From positions 434,001 through 498,000 of the forward strand of contig NZ_AP031497.1 of assembly GCF_042853465.1 (NCBI RefSeq): 64,000 bases of DNA, in the 5' to 3' direction. Below the pieces are notes generated by a model. It searched no databases. It had not been told where the DNA came from and saw nothing but the letters and a program-made list of their open reading frames with translations. This DNA is from Simiduia litorea (GTDB lineage: Bacteria; Pseudomonadota; Gammaproteobacteria; Pseudomonadales; Cellvibrionaceae). A program made the translations under genes and the position numbers. Of this stretch, positions 1-7,118 are shown piece by piece; the stretch's first letter is position 1; each line of letters starts with the position of its first letter.

Positions 1-327
1 TAAAAAGTCTTTACTGCGAATATGCTTATCGCGCTCCGCGTGATTTGAATCGACGCTGGCGACATTAATTTCCACGTTAATCTTACTGGCTTCAGGTTTA
101 GCGGCATCGTAACTAAATTCGCCGCTGAATTCGTTGAAGCGACCGGTGAGCCAGCTATAGCCAAGGTGCTGAATGGCAAAATTGACACTGGCGTGGGCAC
201 CTTTGGTGTCGATCACATAATCGGCTGCTTGCGCACTGGTGGCGGCTAACCATAAGCCGGCAGCCGCGAGTAGGCCTCGGCACAACAGCTTAGGTTTTGC
301 GTTTATTGCGTTGTACTTTGTCATCAT
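1..327 (-). CDS. yceI: YceI family periplasmic protein (3' end cut by window)
   Basis: Only the first 109 codons are present; the C-terminus lies left of the window. The reading starts with an ATG ATG pair (327 and 324) preceded by AAAGGAA, a good ribosome site for the first ATG. Residues 1 to about 34 form a signal peptide (hydrophobic core, ending TSAQA-AD), followed by the YceI opening DYVIDTKGAHASVNFAIQHL and then LGYSWLTGRF. YceI proteins are small periplasmic lipocalin-like beta barrels that bind isoprenoid-type lipids. The gene follows a cytochrome b561 gene by 35 bases on the same strand, the usual yceJ-yceI pair. Family call is firm; the ligand is not visible. Confidence 0.9.
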   Translation of the reverse strand, partial: MMTKYNAINAKPKLLCRGLLAAAGLWLAATSAQAADYVIDTKGAHASVNFAIQHLGYSWLTGRFNEFSGEFSYDAAKPEASKINVEINVASVDSNHAERDKHIRSKDFL

Positions 328-362
328 CAGTTTCCTTTTGGTGAGTGTTAGCGGGACTAGGG

Positions 363-917
363 TTAGTGAGTTTTGTTGAACGGCAGCATGCGCTTCAAGG
401 TTTGATCCTTTTGAATAAAGTGATGCATAAAGGCAGCGCCGGCATGAAGTACAACAAGGGCTATCAATAGCCAGGCGCCCCATTCGTGCAATAGTCCAGC
501 TCTATCTACGTTGGTGCTGCTTAATTGGATGCTAGACGGTACCGCAAACCAGTCGAAAAAGCTCGCGCCTGCACCCTCTGCGCTGGTCATCAGGTAACCG
601 GTCAGCGCAAGCAGTGTGAGTAAGCTTAACAGCGCCCATTTTAAGGCTAGCGCTAACTGCTGCTGCCATTTAGGTGAGCCTGCAATGGCTTGCGGTGAGT
701 TTTGCCATAGGCGCCACAGAATTCTTATCGCCGTTAAGCCAAACAGGAGTATGCCTAAGCTGATGTGGAGCGCGGGCGCTTGATGGTAGTAGTTGTCGTA
801 ATAACTGAGCTCCACCATCCAAATACCTAAGCCAAATAATGCAAGGGTTAACACGGCACTGCTCCAGTGCAAGCATTGGCTGAGGGTGCCATATCGATCA
901 GTGGAGTCTTTTAGCAT
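363..917 (-). CDS. yceJ: Cytochrome b561 (YceJ-type)
   Basis: A 184-residue inner-membrane protein with four hydrophobic segments (about residues 15-35, 48-66, 88-108 and 142-165). Histidines expected to ligate two b-type hemes are visible: LHWSS near residue 17, ALHISLG near 50 and VLHAGAAFMHHF near the end. Length and order match the bacterial cytochrome b561 family, which passes electrons between quinol and periplasmic partners. It is the promoter-proximal gene of a pair with yceI. The ATG at 917 has no strong Shine-Dalgarno sequence. Function within the YceI pathway is inferred from the pairing. Confidence 0.88.
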   Translation of the reverse strand: MLKDSTDRYGTLSQCLHWSSAVLTLALFGLGIWMVELSYYDNYYHQAPALHISLGILLFGLTAIRILWRLWQNSPQAIAGSPKWQQQLALALKWALLSLLTLLALTGYLMTSAEGAGASFFDWFAVPSSIQLSSTNVDRAGLLHEWGAWLLIALVVLHAGAAFMHHFIQKDQTLKRMLPFNKTH

Positions 918-1024
918 GGCTGGGAGCCTTTTTTCTAATGGGTAGCGCGTTGGTACTGTTGATTGGCTAGTGTAGGATAGCCTGCTTTACATTGGCATCT
1001 TGTTTGGAGACATGTCGAAAGCTT

Positions 1025-1450
1025 ATGGACTCTTCGGCACTGATCAGTGAATTTAGCAACGTTGATTGGGTTGCCTTATCGCGTGCCCGCAACTGGCAGG
1101 CAAAATACAAGATGTTGATGACTTGGGGCAACAGTCTAAGCGTTAAGCCGTGGCTGCGGCAAGACGAATACCTTGTGCGCGGTTGCGACACGTCACTTTG
1201 GTTATTTAGCATAGAGCGTGAGTGTCGATTATATTTCGCCGTGGATGGGGACTCGCGCATCATCAAGGGTTTGGCGGCGTTGCTGTTGGCGCACGTTGAT
1301 GGTGCAACCAAAGTGGATATTGTGGCGATGGATTTGCCGCATTTATTGAATCGGTTTCAGTTGGATCATCACTTGGCGCCGTCGCGTAATAATGGTTTTG
1401 CTGCGCTGGTCAATCGCGTGCTCCTGTCTGCACAGTCGCCTAACGTGTAG
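1025..1450 (+). CDS. SufE-like sulfur acceptor (CsdE-type)
   Basis: A 141-residue SufE/CsdE-family protein. SufE proteins accept persulfide sulfur from a cysteine desulfurase and pass it on for Fe-S assembly or thio-modification. The key motif is VRGCDTSLWL, which holds the acceptor cysteine, followed by a beta strand and the segment IIKGLAALLLAHVDGAT (family form: iv+Gl.all...ng..). The reading frame stays open upstream to a TTG at 992, but the ATG at 1025 fits the usual N-terminus better. It faces a TcdA/CsdL homologue and the two ends overlap by 11 bases; csdE and csdL are also neighbours in enterobacteria. No desulfurase gene lies in the window. Confidence 0.85.
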   Translation: MDSSALISEFSNVDWVALSRARNWQAKYKMLMTWGNSLSVKPWLRQDEYLVRGCDTSLWLFSIERECRLYFAVDGDSRIIKGLAALLLAHVDGATKVDIVAMDLPHLLNRFQLDHHLAPSRNNGFAALVNRVLLSAQSPNV

Positions 1451-2243
1451 TTTTCGCTAAAAATCGCTCAATGGCGCGCGAACAGGCAATAAAACCAAAG
1501 CTGGCCGTGACCATTGTCACCGCACCTAGGCCGCCGCCACAGTCCAGTTTAACCTCTGCACCGAGCGCCGATTTATTTTCGCAAATGCCGCCGTCGGGCG
1601 TGGGGAATTTTAACTGTTCGGTGGAGTAGATGGCCTCAATGGAAAAGTTTCTTTTTGGGTTGCGAGAGAAATTATAATTCCGGCGCAAATTGTTGCGCGT
1701 GCGCGCTAGTAGTGGGTCGTTAGTGGTTTTGGCAAGATCTAGCGATGTAATTTGGCGCGGGTCACGTTTTCCGCCGGACGAACCGACGGTAATAACAGTG
1801 AGTTTTATGCGTTTGCAATAACCGATAACGGCTGCCTTCACATGTGCTGAGTCGATACAGTCGATGACCACATCTTGATGATTATTCAACAGCTCCGCCA
1901 CATTTTCCGGTTCGATAAAGTCGTCGATAATCTGCACATTGATATCGGGGTTTATGCCCCGCAAGCGCTCGGCAATAACTGCCGATTTTGGCTGCCCGAC
2001 GGTACTGGCGAGGGTGTGGAGTTGTCGATTGGTATTGGTGACGCACACCTCATCCATGTCGATAAGGGTAATCTGGCCTATACCTGTGCGCGCTAAGGCT
2101 TCTGCGGCCCAAGAGCCAACACCACCAATGCCAATGACCACAAAGTGTGCGCCGGCGAGCCGAGTTAAGGCGTCCATACCGTACAGACGAGCGATGCCGC
2201 CGAAGCGCTGTAAGTAGGCGGAGGGGAGTTGTACTTCGGTCAT
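1440..2243 (-). CDS. tcdA: tRNA threonylcarbamoyladenosine dehydratase (TcdA/CsdL)
   Basis: A 267-residue E1-like (ThiF/MoeB fold) enzyme that converts t6A37 in tRNA to its cyclic form ct6A using ATP. The Rossmann ATP site is near the N-terminus (VVIGIGGVGSWAAEALARTG), followed by the catalytic-domain signature IDMDEVCVTNTNRQLH. The segment DCIDSAHVKAAVIGYCK and the C-terminal stretch with GALGAVTMVTASFG match TcdA. An in-frame TTG at 2252 exists, but the ATG at 2243 gives the expected start MTEVQLPSAYLQRFGG. It converges on the SufE-like gene; in E. coli the CsdA-CsdE sulfur relay interacts with CsdL, so the pairing is functional. Confidence 0.92.
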   Translation of the reverse strand: MTEVQLPSAYLQRFGGIARLYGMDALTRLAGAHFVVIGIGGVGSWAAEALARTGIGQITLIDMDEVCVTNTNRQLHTLASTVGQPKSAVIAERLRGINPDINVQIIDDFIEPENVAELLNNHQDVVIDCIDSAHVKAAVIGYCKRIKLTVITVGSSGGKRDPRQITSLDLAKTTNDPLLARTRNNLRRNYNFSRNPKRNFSIEAIYSTEQLKFPTPDGGICENKSALGAEVKLDCGGGLGAVTMVTASFGFIACSRAIERFLAKTTR

Positions 2244-2306
2244 GAGAATCAAGGGCTGGAAAAACCGCCATTATAGCGCGATACCAGGATGGCTCAATCG
2301 TTAGCC

Positions 2307-3077
2307 TTATTCTCCGATGATGGATAGCTGTAATTGCTCTAACTGTAAAAGGCGGTAGTGCTCGGCAATTACCTGAGATTCGAAAGCTGTGTTATCTAGA
2401 TTGCGCAGAACATTTTGGTCTCGGGTTTCACTCACGATGGTGAGCTCTTGCCAATGGATTGTTGAGCAATCGGTTTGACTCGAAGCCATGGTGCGCTGGT
2501 AGTTCAATTCGTAGCTGCAAATAAAATCGGCTAACGGCAGTTCAAAGTCTAACGGCCGGCCCCATTCGCTGGGTGCGATAGAGAGTTGATAGTCTTTCCG
2601 CCAGCGGCCTTGCTTGGCGTCTGGCTCGCTCCAAAAGGTCATTAATAGATGCGCTTTATTGTCATCAAAGTTTGCCAAATCTAACGCTTTGAAATTGTTT
2701 TGATACCAAGTTTGTCGTTGTTCAGGGGTGGGTATGTCGGTGTGTTCGCGGGCAATCAACAAGCCGATCTTGAGCGCTGCGTTGCGTTGTGCGGTGGCAC
2801 TTTGTTCAAGCCTCACGGTCAAGCCGTTGGTGTGTTGTTGGTGCCAATCCGCTAGCTTTTTCAGTAGCCGAATACGATAACCCGATGCGTCTGACGACAG
2901 GCTGAAGGGCCTGTAATGTTGGCTTGGATCTGGCGCCAAGTCTTTGGCCTGCGCTTGATGAAACCAGTAGCTGGGCGTGAGCTGCGGGGTTGGATCGCTC
3001 GCAGACAGGTTTTGGCTAAAGCCGATGAGGGCGAGGATTATTAGGTGCTTGTTAACGAGTGCCGCGAGTCTTTTCAT
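2307..3077 (-). CDS. Secreted protein of unknown function
   Basis: About 256 residues; I do not recognise the family. The N-terminus MKRLAALVNKHLIILALIGFSQNLSASDP reads as a signal peptide, so the protein is probably periplasmic. The mature part is charged and globular, with no membrane segment and two cysteines (ADFICSYEL and TDCSTIHW) that could form a disulfide. An ATG at 3095 gives six more residues; neither start has a clear ribosome site. The open frame continues to 3266, but that part overlaps the end of the upstream decarboxylase gene and is unlikely to be translated. It lies 78 bases downstream of that gene on the same strand. Confidence 0.6.
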   Translation of the reverse strand: MKRLAALVNKHLIILALIGFSQNLSASDPTPQLTPSYWFHQAQAKDLAPDPSQHYRPFSLSSDASGYRIRLLKKLADWHQQHTNGLTVRLEQSATAQRNAALKIGLLIAREHTDIPTPEQRQTWYQNNFKALDLANFDDNKAHLLMTFWSEPDAKQGRWRKDYQLSIAPSEWGRPLDFELPLADFICSYELNYQRTMASSQTDCSTIHWQELTIVSETRDQNVLRNLDNTAFESQVIAEHYRLLQLEQLQLSIIGE

Positions 3078-3154
3078 GGCCGGAGTGTGATCCATAACAA
3101 ACCGGCTGTAAATTGCGCTCGGCTTGTTATGGGGTAAACATGCGTTTCTGACGG

Positions 3155-4744
3155 CTAGATGAAATCGTTTTCCTGCACTTCGATAATGGTGGGTAAATCT
3201 GTAGCTTGTGCGTGCAGGAGCGCCGATTTCAATTCCTGTAAATTCTTGGCTCTTACACCTTGGCAACCATAAGCCTCGGCAATCTTTATAAAGTCGGGCG
3301 CATAGATATCGCAGGCTATGGGCTCCATACCGGCATCGCGAAAGTTCATCGCAATCATTTCATAACAACTGTTGTGCCAAATGATAATGCAAACGGGTAT
3401 TTTTGCCTCGACGGCGGTGGCTAATTCGTTGAGCGAAAATTGAATGCCTCCGTCGCCGAGTAAGCCAATTACGGGCCTATCGGGTGAGCCTAGGCGCGCA
3501 CCAAAGGCAGCCGGCAATGCCCAGCCTAAAGTGCCGTAACCAGTCGCGGCAGAGCCAAAACTGCGCGGGACGGTGGCGTCAAATTGATTGGCTGCATAGT
3601 AGGCTGGCTGTGTTGAGTCGCCCATGATGATTGCGGCCGGTAGAGCCTCTAACAGGCTATCGAGAAATGCTTGGTAGCCCGGATGTATCTCCTGTAGATG
3701 TTTTTTCTTAGCCTCGGCAACCCGTTGCTTAGCATCTTCCATGCGCGTTTCGGTGTTGATGAGTTTGGTCGTTAACGCTTGAGCAAACTCACTCGCGTCG
3801 GAGTGTATAGCAAGGCTGGGCTTACAGTTTCGCGTTAACTGATCAGCGGCAATATCGACCCGAACCAGTGCGCCGGGTATGGTGAAATCGCCCTGAAAGA
3901 AAAAGTCGTAATCGGTTTCGGAGAGTTCGGTACCGATGGCGAGTATCACATCAGATTGCTCGAACTCATGCCGGATGGAGGCAAACGAAGGGTTTGAGCC
4001 TAATAATAGGGGGTGATCTGGCGGCAGTAAGCCTTTGGCGTTGTGCGTTAAGCTAACTGGCGCTTGTAATTGTTCTGCAAGGGCCAATACCGCAGCTTGC
4101 GCATCGGCACAGCCGCCACCTAGCGCCAATAGTGGCCGTTTAGCTCGATTGAGTAGCGCGGCGGCTTGCTCGACACTGCGGGAGTGAGCGGAAGGCTTGT
4201 GGGGCAGTGGCCAAACCTCTAGCGGCACATGATCGGCCGGCGCCGTTATCACGTCCAAAGGCAGAGTTAAATGCACTGGCCCGGGCCTTTCGCTGGCGAA
4301 GATGGCAAACGTTCGCGCCATTACCTTGGGCAGTTCTTCGGGTCGGGTGAGGGTGTGCGCCCAGCGCGAGCACTCAGCCATAGCTGCCTGTAGGTTGCGG
4401 GTCTCGTGTAATCGGCCTTCGCCCAAACCGCGCTGCCAGGTGTTGTTGTCCGCCGAGATCACCAACATGGGTTGGGAGTCTTGTAGGGCTTGCCCCATGG
4501 CGCCGCTAATATTGAGTGCGCCTGGGCCGGAAACGGTAATGCAGGCGGCAGGCTTACCCGTCACTCGCGCATAGCCGTCGGCCATAAAGCCTGCGCCTTG
4601 TTCGTGCCGAGGGGTAACGTGGCGAATGTTAGTTTGTGGTAAGCCGCGGTACAGCTCAATGGTATGGGTGCCGGGAATGCCGAAGGCTACTTCAATGCCA
4701 TAGGCGGCAAGATATTTTGCCAGTAGTTCGCCGCAGGTTTGCAT
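3155..4744 (-). CDS. ThDP-dependent decarboxylase, acetolactate-synthase-like (AruI-type candidate)
   Basis: A 529-residue thiamine-diphosphate enzyme with the three-domain acetolactate synthase/pyruvate decarboxylase layout: Pyr domain 1-170 with the cofactor-activating glutamate in TPRHEQGAGFMADGYAR, central domain about 185-335, and PP domain with the ThDP/metal motif LLGDGGIQFSLNEL followed by HNSCY. The N-terminus MQTCGELLAKYLAAYGIEVAFGIPGTH resembles 5-guanidino-2-oxopentanoate decarboxylase (AruI) of the arginine transaminase pathway, as I recall that family. No AruH transaminase or acetolactate synthase small subunit is nearby, so the substrate is open. Other 2-oxo-acid decarboxylases of this superfamily remain possible. 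Confidence 0.75.
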   Translation of the reverse strand: MQTCGELLAKYLAAYGIEVAFGIPGTHTIELYRGLPQTNIRHVTPRHEQGAGFMADGYARVTGKPAACITVSGPGALNISGAMGQALQDSQPMLVISADNNTWQRGLGEGRLHETRNLQAAMAECSRWAHTLTRPEELPKVMARTFAIFASERPGPVHLTLPLDVITAPADHVPLEVWPLPHKPSAHSRSVEQAAALLNRAKRPLLALGGGCADAQAAVLALAEQLQAPVSLTHNAKGLLPPDHPLLLGSNPSFASIRHEFEQSDVILAIGTELSETDYDFFFQGDFTIPGALVRVDIAADQLTRNCKPSLAIHSDASEFAQALTTKLINTETRMEDAKQRVAEAKKKHLQEIHPGYQAFLDSLLEALPAAIIMGDSTQPAYYAANQFDATVPRSFGSAATGYGTLGWALPAAFGARLGSPDRPVIGLLGDGGIQFSLNELATAVEAKIPVCIIIWHNSCYEMIAMNFRDAGMEPIACDIYAPDFIKIAEAYGCQGVRAKNLQELKSALLHAQATDLPTIIEVQENDFI

Positions 4745-4845
4745 GGGGTTCTCCTATTTGATGCTCCAAGCATAGTGAGCTTGGGCTCAATAGGAAAATG
4801 AGTTAATCGTATGAGTTCATGCGAAAAATGATACTAGTAGCGCTG

Positions 4846-5577
4846 CTACCAACCATCGTCTTGGTTGGCGCTATCGATTGGCGGTGGGGTAACAGTTGGG
4901 CGCTCGTCCCGAGGCAAGGGAGAAATTTCAACATGACTCATAAAATCATCGCAGATTTGCTCGAGTAGTGCGTCTCTGGCAATCAGTTCATCAGGGCTTT
5001 GCGCGGTGAACCCGTTGAACCGAAAGTCAAACTTGATGGCGACTCCCTCACCTGCGGGGGCGTAGTTGACTATCGGTGTTATGCCGCTTAAATGACAACC
5101 GGCCTGAGCTTGGTAATAGGGCATTTCCCCCCCTTTCCTAGCCACTTGGTGTTGTGACTTCGGATAGGGAATTCTTTTATACATCGGTGATTCTTCGTGA
5201 ACTAGTATAGAGTCTGCATCTCCACGATTATAAAAATTTCGCTCTAAATTTTTATATTCTTCAGAGATGTGAGTGGATAAATTGCTGTGATTTTTTAGTG
5301 GGTTTTTGCTTGAGAGAATTAGTCTTATATCAACAAACACTTCTCCAGCTAGAGCTTCTATATTTCTAAGCTTACATGGCCAGTTAAGCGAGCAAACTGG
5401 CGGACTTTTTACTTCCGTAATGCCTTCTCTAAAGTATCTATTTTCCAGATCTCTGGTGCTTACTTTATCAGGGTAATACTCGCCAAAGCCAGGGAGAAGA
5501 AAGAAAAGGCAATAGTTTCCCGCAACGACTTGCATCAATTGCGGGCTTGCATTTTGGTAAACATCTTCGATGATCAT
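4846..5577 (-). CDS. Unknown protein, second gene of an AT-rich two-gene module
   Basis: About 243 residues; family not recognised. I place the start at ATG 5577 because it overlaps the stop of the upstream gene as ATGA and has AAGG five bases before it; an ATG at 5589 is the alternative. The early stretch NYCLFFLLPGFGEYYP is hydrophobic but looks like a buried strand rather than a membrane helix. The middle is basic and polar; a later segment (ITPIVNYAPAGEGVAIKFDFRF) looks like beta strands, and the C-terminus is proline-rich and acidic (RPTVTPPPIDSANQDDGW). Translational coupling suggests it acts with the 5574-6656 product. Confidence 0.6.
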   Translation of the reverse strand: MIIEDVYQNASPQLMQVVAGNYCLFFLLPGFGEYYPDKVSTRDLENRYFREGITEVKSPPVCSLNWPCKLRNIEALAGEVFVDIRLILSSKNPLKNHSNLSTHISEEYKNLERNFYNRGDADSILVHEESPMYKRIPYPKSQHQVARKGGEMPYYQAQAGCHLSGITPIVNYAPAGEGVAIKFDFRFNGFTAQSPDELIARDALLEQICDDFMSHVEISPLPRDERPTVTPPPIDSANQDDGW

Positions 5578-6656
5578 TTGCCTTGCCATTTACCAAGTAG
5601 GTTTGCTTGTCTTGCTGCTGTTATAAAGTTACTCTTTGAGTGACTAAGCGCCCCACCGACTGATAGCGCTACGCTAGAGACATTTGTTTTTTCTGTTATT
5701 TCCGACGCATTCTCTGGTCTGCCTATGCTTCTCAATATGCTGGAAATTTCGTTTCGCACTTTAGTAAGTGTGATGGTTGATCTTCTAGACGTAATTTGCA
5801 CGGGGGACTTGGATAGCTTCGCATTTTTTGCAGCCAGTTGACTTATCGTTGATGTAATTGCCGTGTCAGGGTCAATAAACTCAAAGCCGAGTTTATCTAA
5901 ATGACCTTTTACAAGCGTTAGTGATTTATCCAGTATTCTACTGGAACTATCAAATACTCTAATTTTAGTGAAGGAGCCACTTTTATTTATCATCGCCTGT
6001 TGAGTTTTTTGTAATATCTTCGCTAGCTCGACAATTGATTGAGACTCGTTAAATAATTTTTGAGCAGGGGTTATCCAAGTTCCATGTTTATCTATGTCAT
6101 AACTCGGTGAAAAAAATAGTTCATATGATATTGAATTCCAGCCATCTGCCTCCGCGTAGGGTTTGAACCGATTGGTAAGGTTGTCAATCGATTGGTCCGA
6201 TCCGATGAAAGCCTGCTCTAGAGCAAAAAAATCAGTATTATTTGCTCTGACGATTCCGTTCTGATATCGGTATAAACCTGGTTTATCTTTGTTGTTGGTA
6301 ATACTACCTACATTCGTTATATAGATTCCGCCGGATTTGTTACCAGTGGCCTGTGTAATGTAATAATGAACCTCCACTTTAGCCATTAAACATTTATGAC
6401 TATTAGCTATGTCTTTATTTTGATGGCTGTTTATACCTCCGCCCAAAGCCCGTAGCTGTTCAATTTTTTTCACCACTTCTAGGCCGGCAAAGCTGCTTAT
6501 GTCCACAGCGGCGAGAAAATCGGGCAGTAATTGTGCGTCAATATACACTGGGCGCCCGCAACGGCCGTCGGTATTTTGAGAGAAGTGAATAAAACGGCGA
6601 TGGGTATTCTTGTGCGGCTGTTGGGCTATGTGGCCCAAGCTTGCGAGTCCATTCAT
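5574..6656 (-). CDS. Unknown protein, first gene of an AT-rich two-gene module
   Basis: About 360 residues, family not recognised. No signal peptide or membrane segment is visible, so the protein is probably cytoplasmic. Recognisable but unassigned stretches are GRCGRPVYIDAQLLPDF near the N-terminus, GLYRYQNGIVRANNTDFFAL in the middle, ELFFSPSYDIDKHGTW near residue 200, and a basic serine/threonine-rich C-terminal third ending LLGKWQGK. I prefer ATG 6656 (GGAA seven bases upstream) over ATG 6668. A good promoter lies just upstream at 6691-6719. Base composition is visibly more AT-rich than in flanking genes, which suggests acquisition. Its stop overlaps the next start. Confidence 0.6.
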   Translation of the reverse strand: MNGLASLGHIAQQPHKNTHRRFIHFSQNTDGRCGRPVYIDAQLLPDFLAAVDISSFAGLEVVKKIEQLRALGGGINSHQNKDIANSHKCLMAKVEVHYYITQATGNKSGGIYITNVGSITNNKDKPGLYRYQNGIVRANNTDFFALEQAFIGSDQSIDNLTNRFKPYAEADGWNSISYELFFSPSYDIDKHGTWITPAQKLFNESQSIVELAKILQKTQQAMINKSGSFTKIRVFDSSSRILDKSLTLVKGHLDKLGFEFIDPDTAITSTISQLAAKNAKLSKSPVQITSRRSTITLTKVRNEISSILRSIGRPENASEITEKTNVSSVALSVGGALSHSKSNFITAARQANLLGKWQGK

Positions 6657-6690
6657 GATGCGTTCCATGCAGTATCAATGTGAGCTGGGC

Positions 6691-6719
6691 ATTATATTTA
6701 GCGCCTGCATGATTGCCTA
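6691..6719 (-). promoter_or_regulatory. Sigma-70-type promoter for the unknown two-gene module
   Basis: On the minus strand a perfect -10 hexamer TATAAT (6691-6696) lies 17 bases from TAGGCA (6714-6719), which matches four of six -35 positions. The predicted transcript begins near 6684, leaving about 28 bases before ATG 6656. Called by eye. Confidence 0.45.
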
Positions 6720-7118
6720 GGAAATCAGTCGCAAACCGTACGGGTGTCCCGATCTATTTTTGACGGCGTGAGACTTAGGTTTATTCACTCAAAGTAATTA
6801 CAAAGTATGAGGTCTGATTAGTGACTAATACCATGGCCTGTTTTTGACCTATCCCAGCTCAAAAAGTGCTATTTTAGTTGCGGTTCAGTAGGACTTTTAC
6901 GTTCTTTTTTGGTGCTTCGAATAACCATAAAAATAAAACTGTTATTGGGGTTGTTCCGAGTCTTATTGGCATGGAATATGGTTCACCCGACTATTTCCAG
7001 CTGGTAGATTCCGGCCTGTTTTGCGGTCATTTTTCAGGTACGGTTTTTCTCAAATTGCATTTGGTTGAATGCCACAAGCGTTCTTCAATTGTTTACCGTT
7101 GTCCAAGGAGTTGGCTAA
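6720..7118. other. Intergenic region between the unknown module and the subtilase
   Basis: About 400 bases with no convincing gene. Short T-rich tracts and TTTTTGACCTATCC near 6840 could be part of a promoter for the subtilase, but no well-spaced -10 partner is clear. The subtilase ribosome site AAGGAG is at 7105-7110. An open frame from 6878 runs into the protease gene in another frame and is judged spurious. Confidence 0.5.

Noticed and set aside
3155..3266. Upstream extension of the secreted unknown protein
   Set aside because: It overlaps the 3' end of the decarboxylase gene in another frame and hides the signal peptide.
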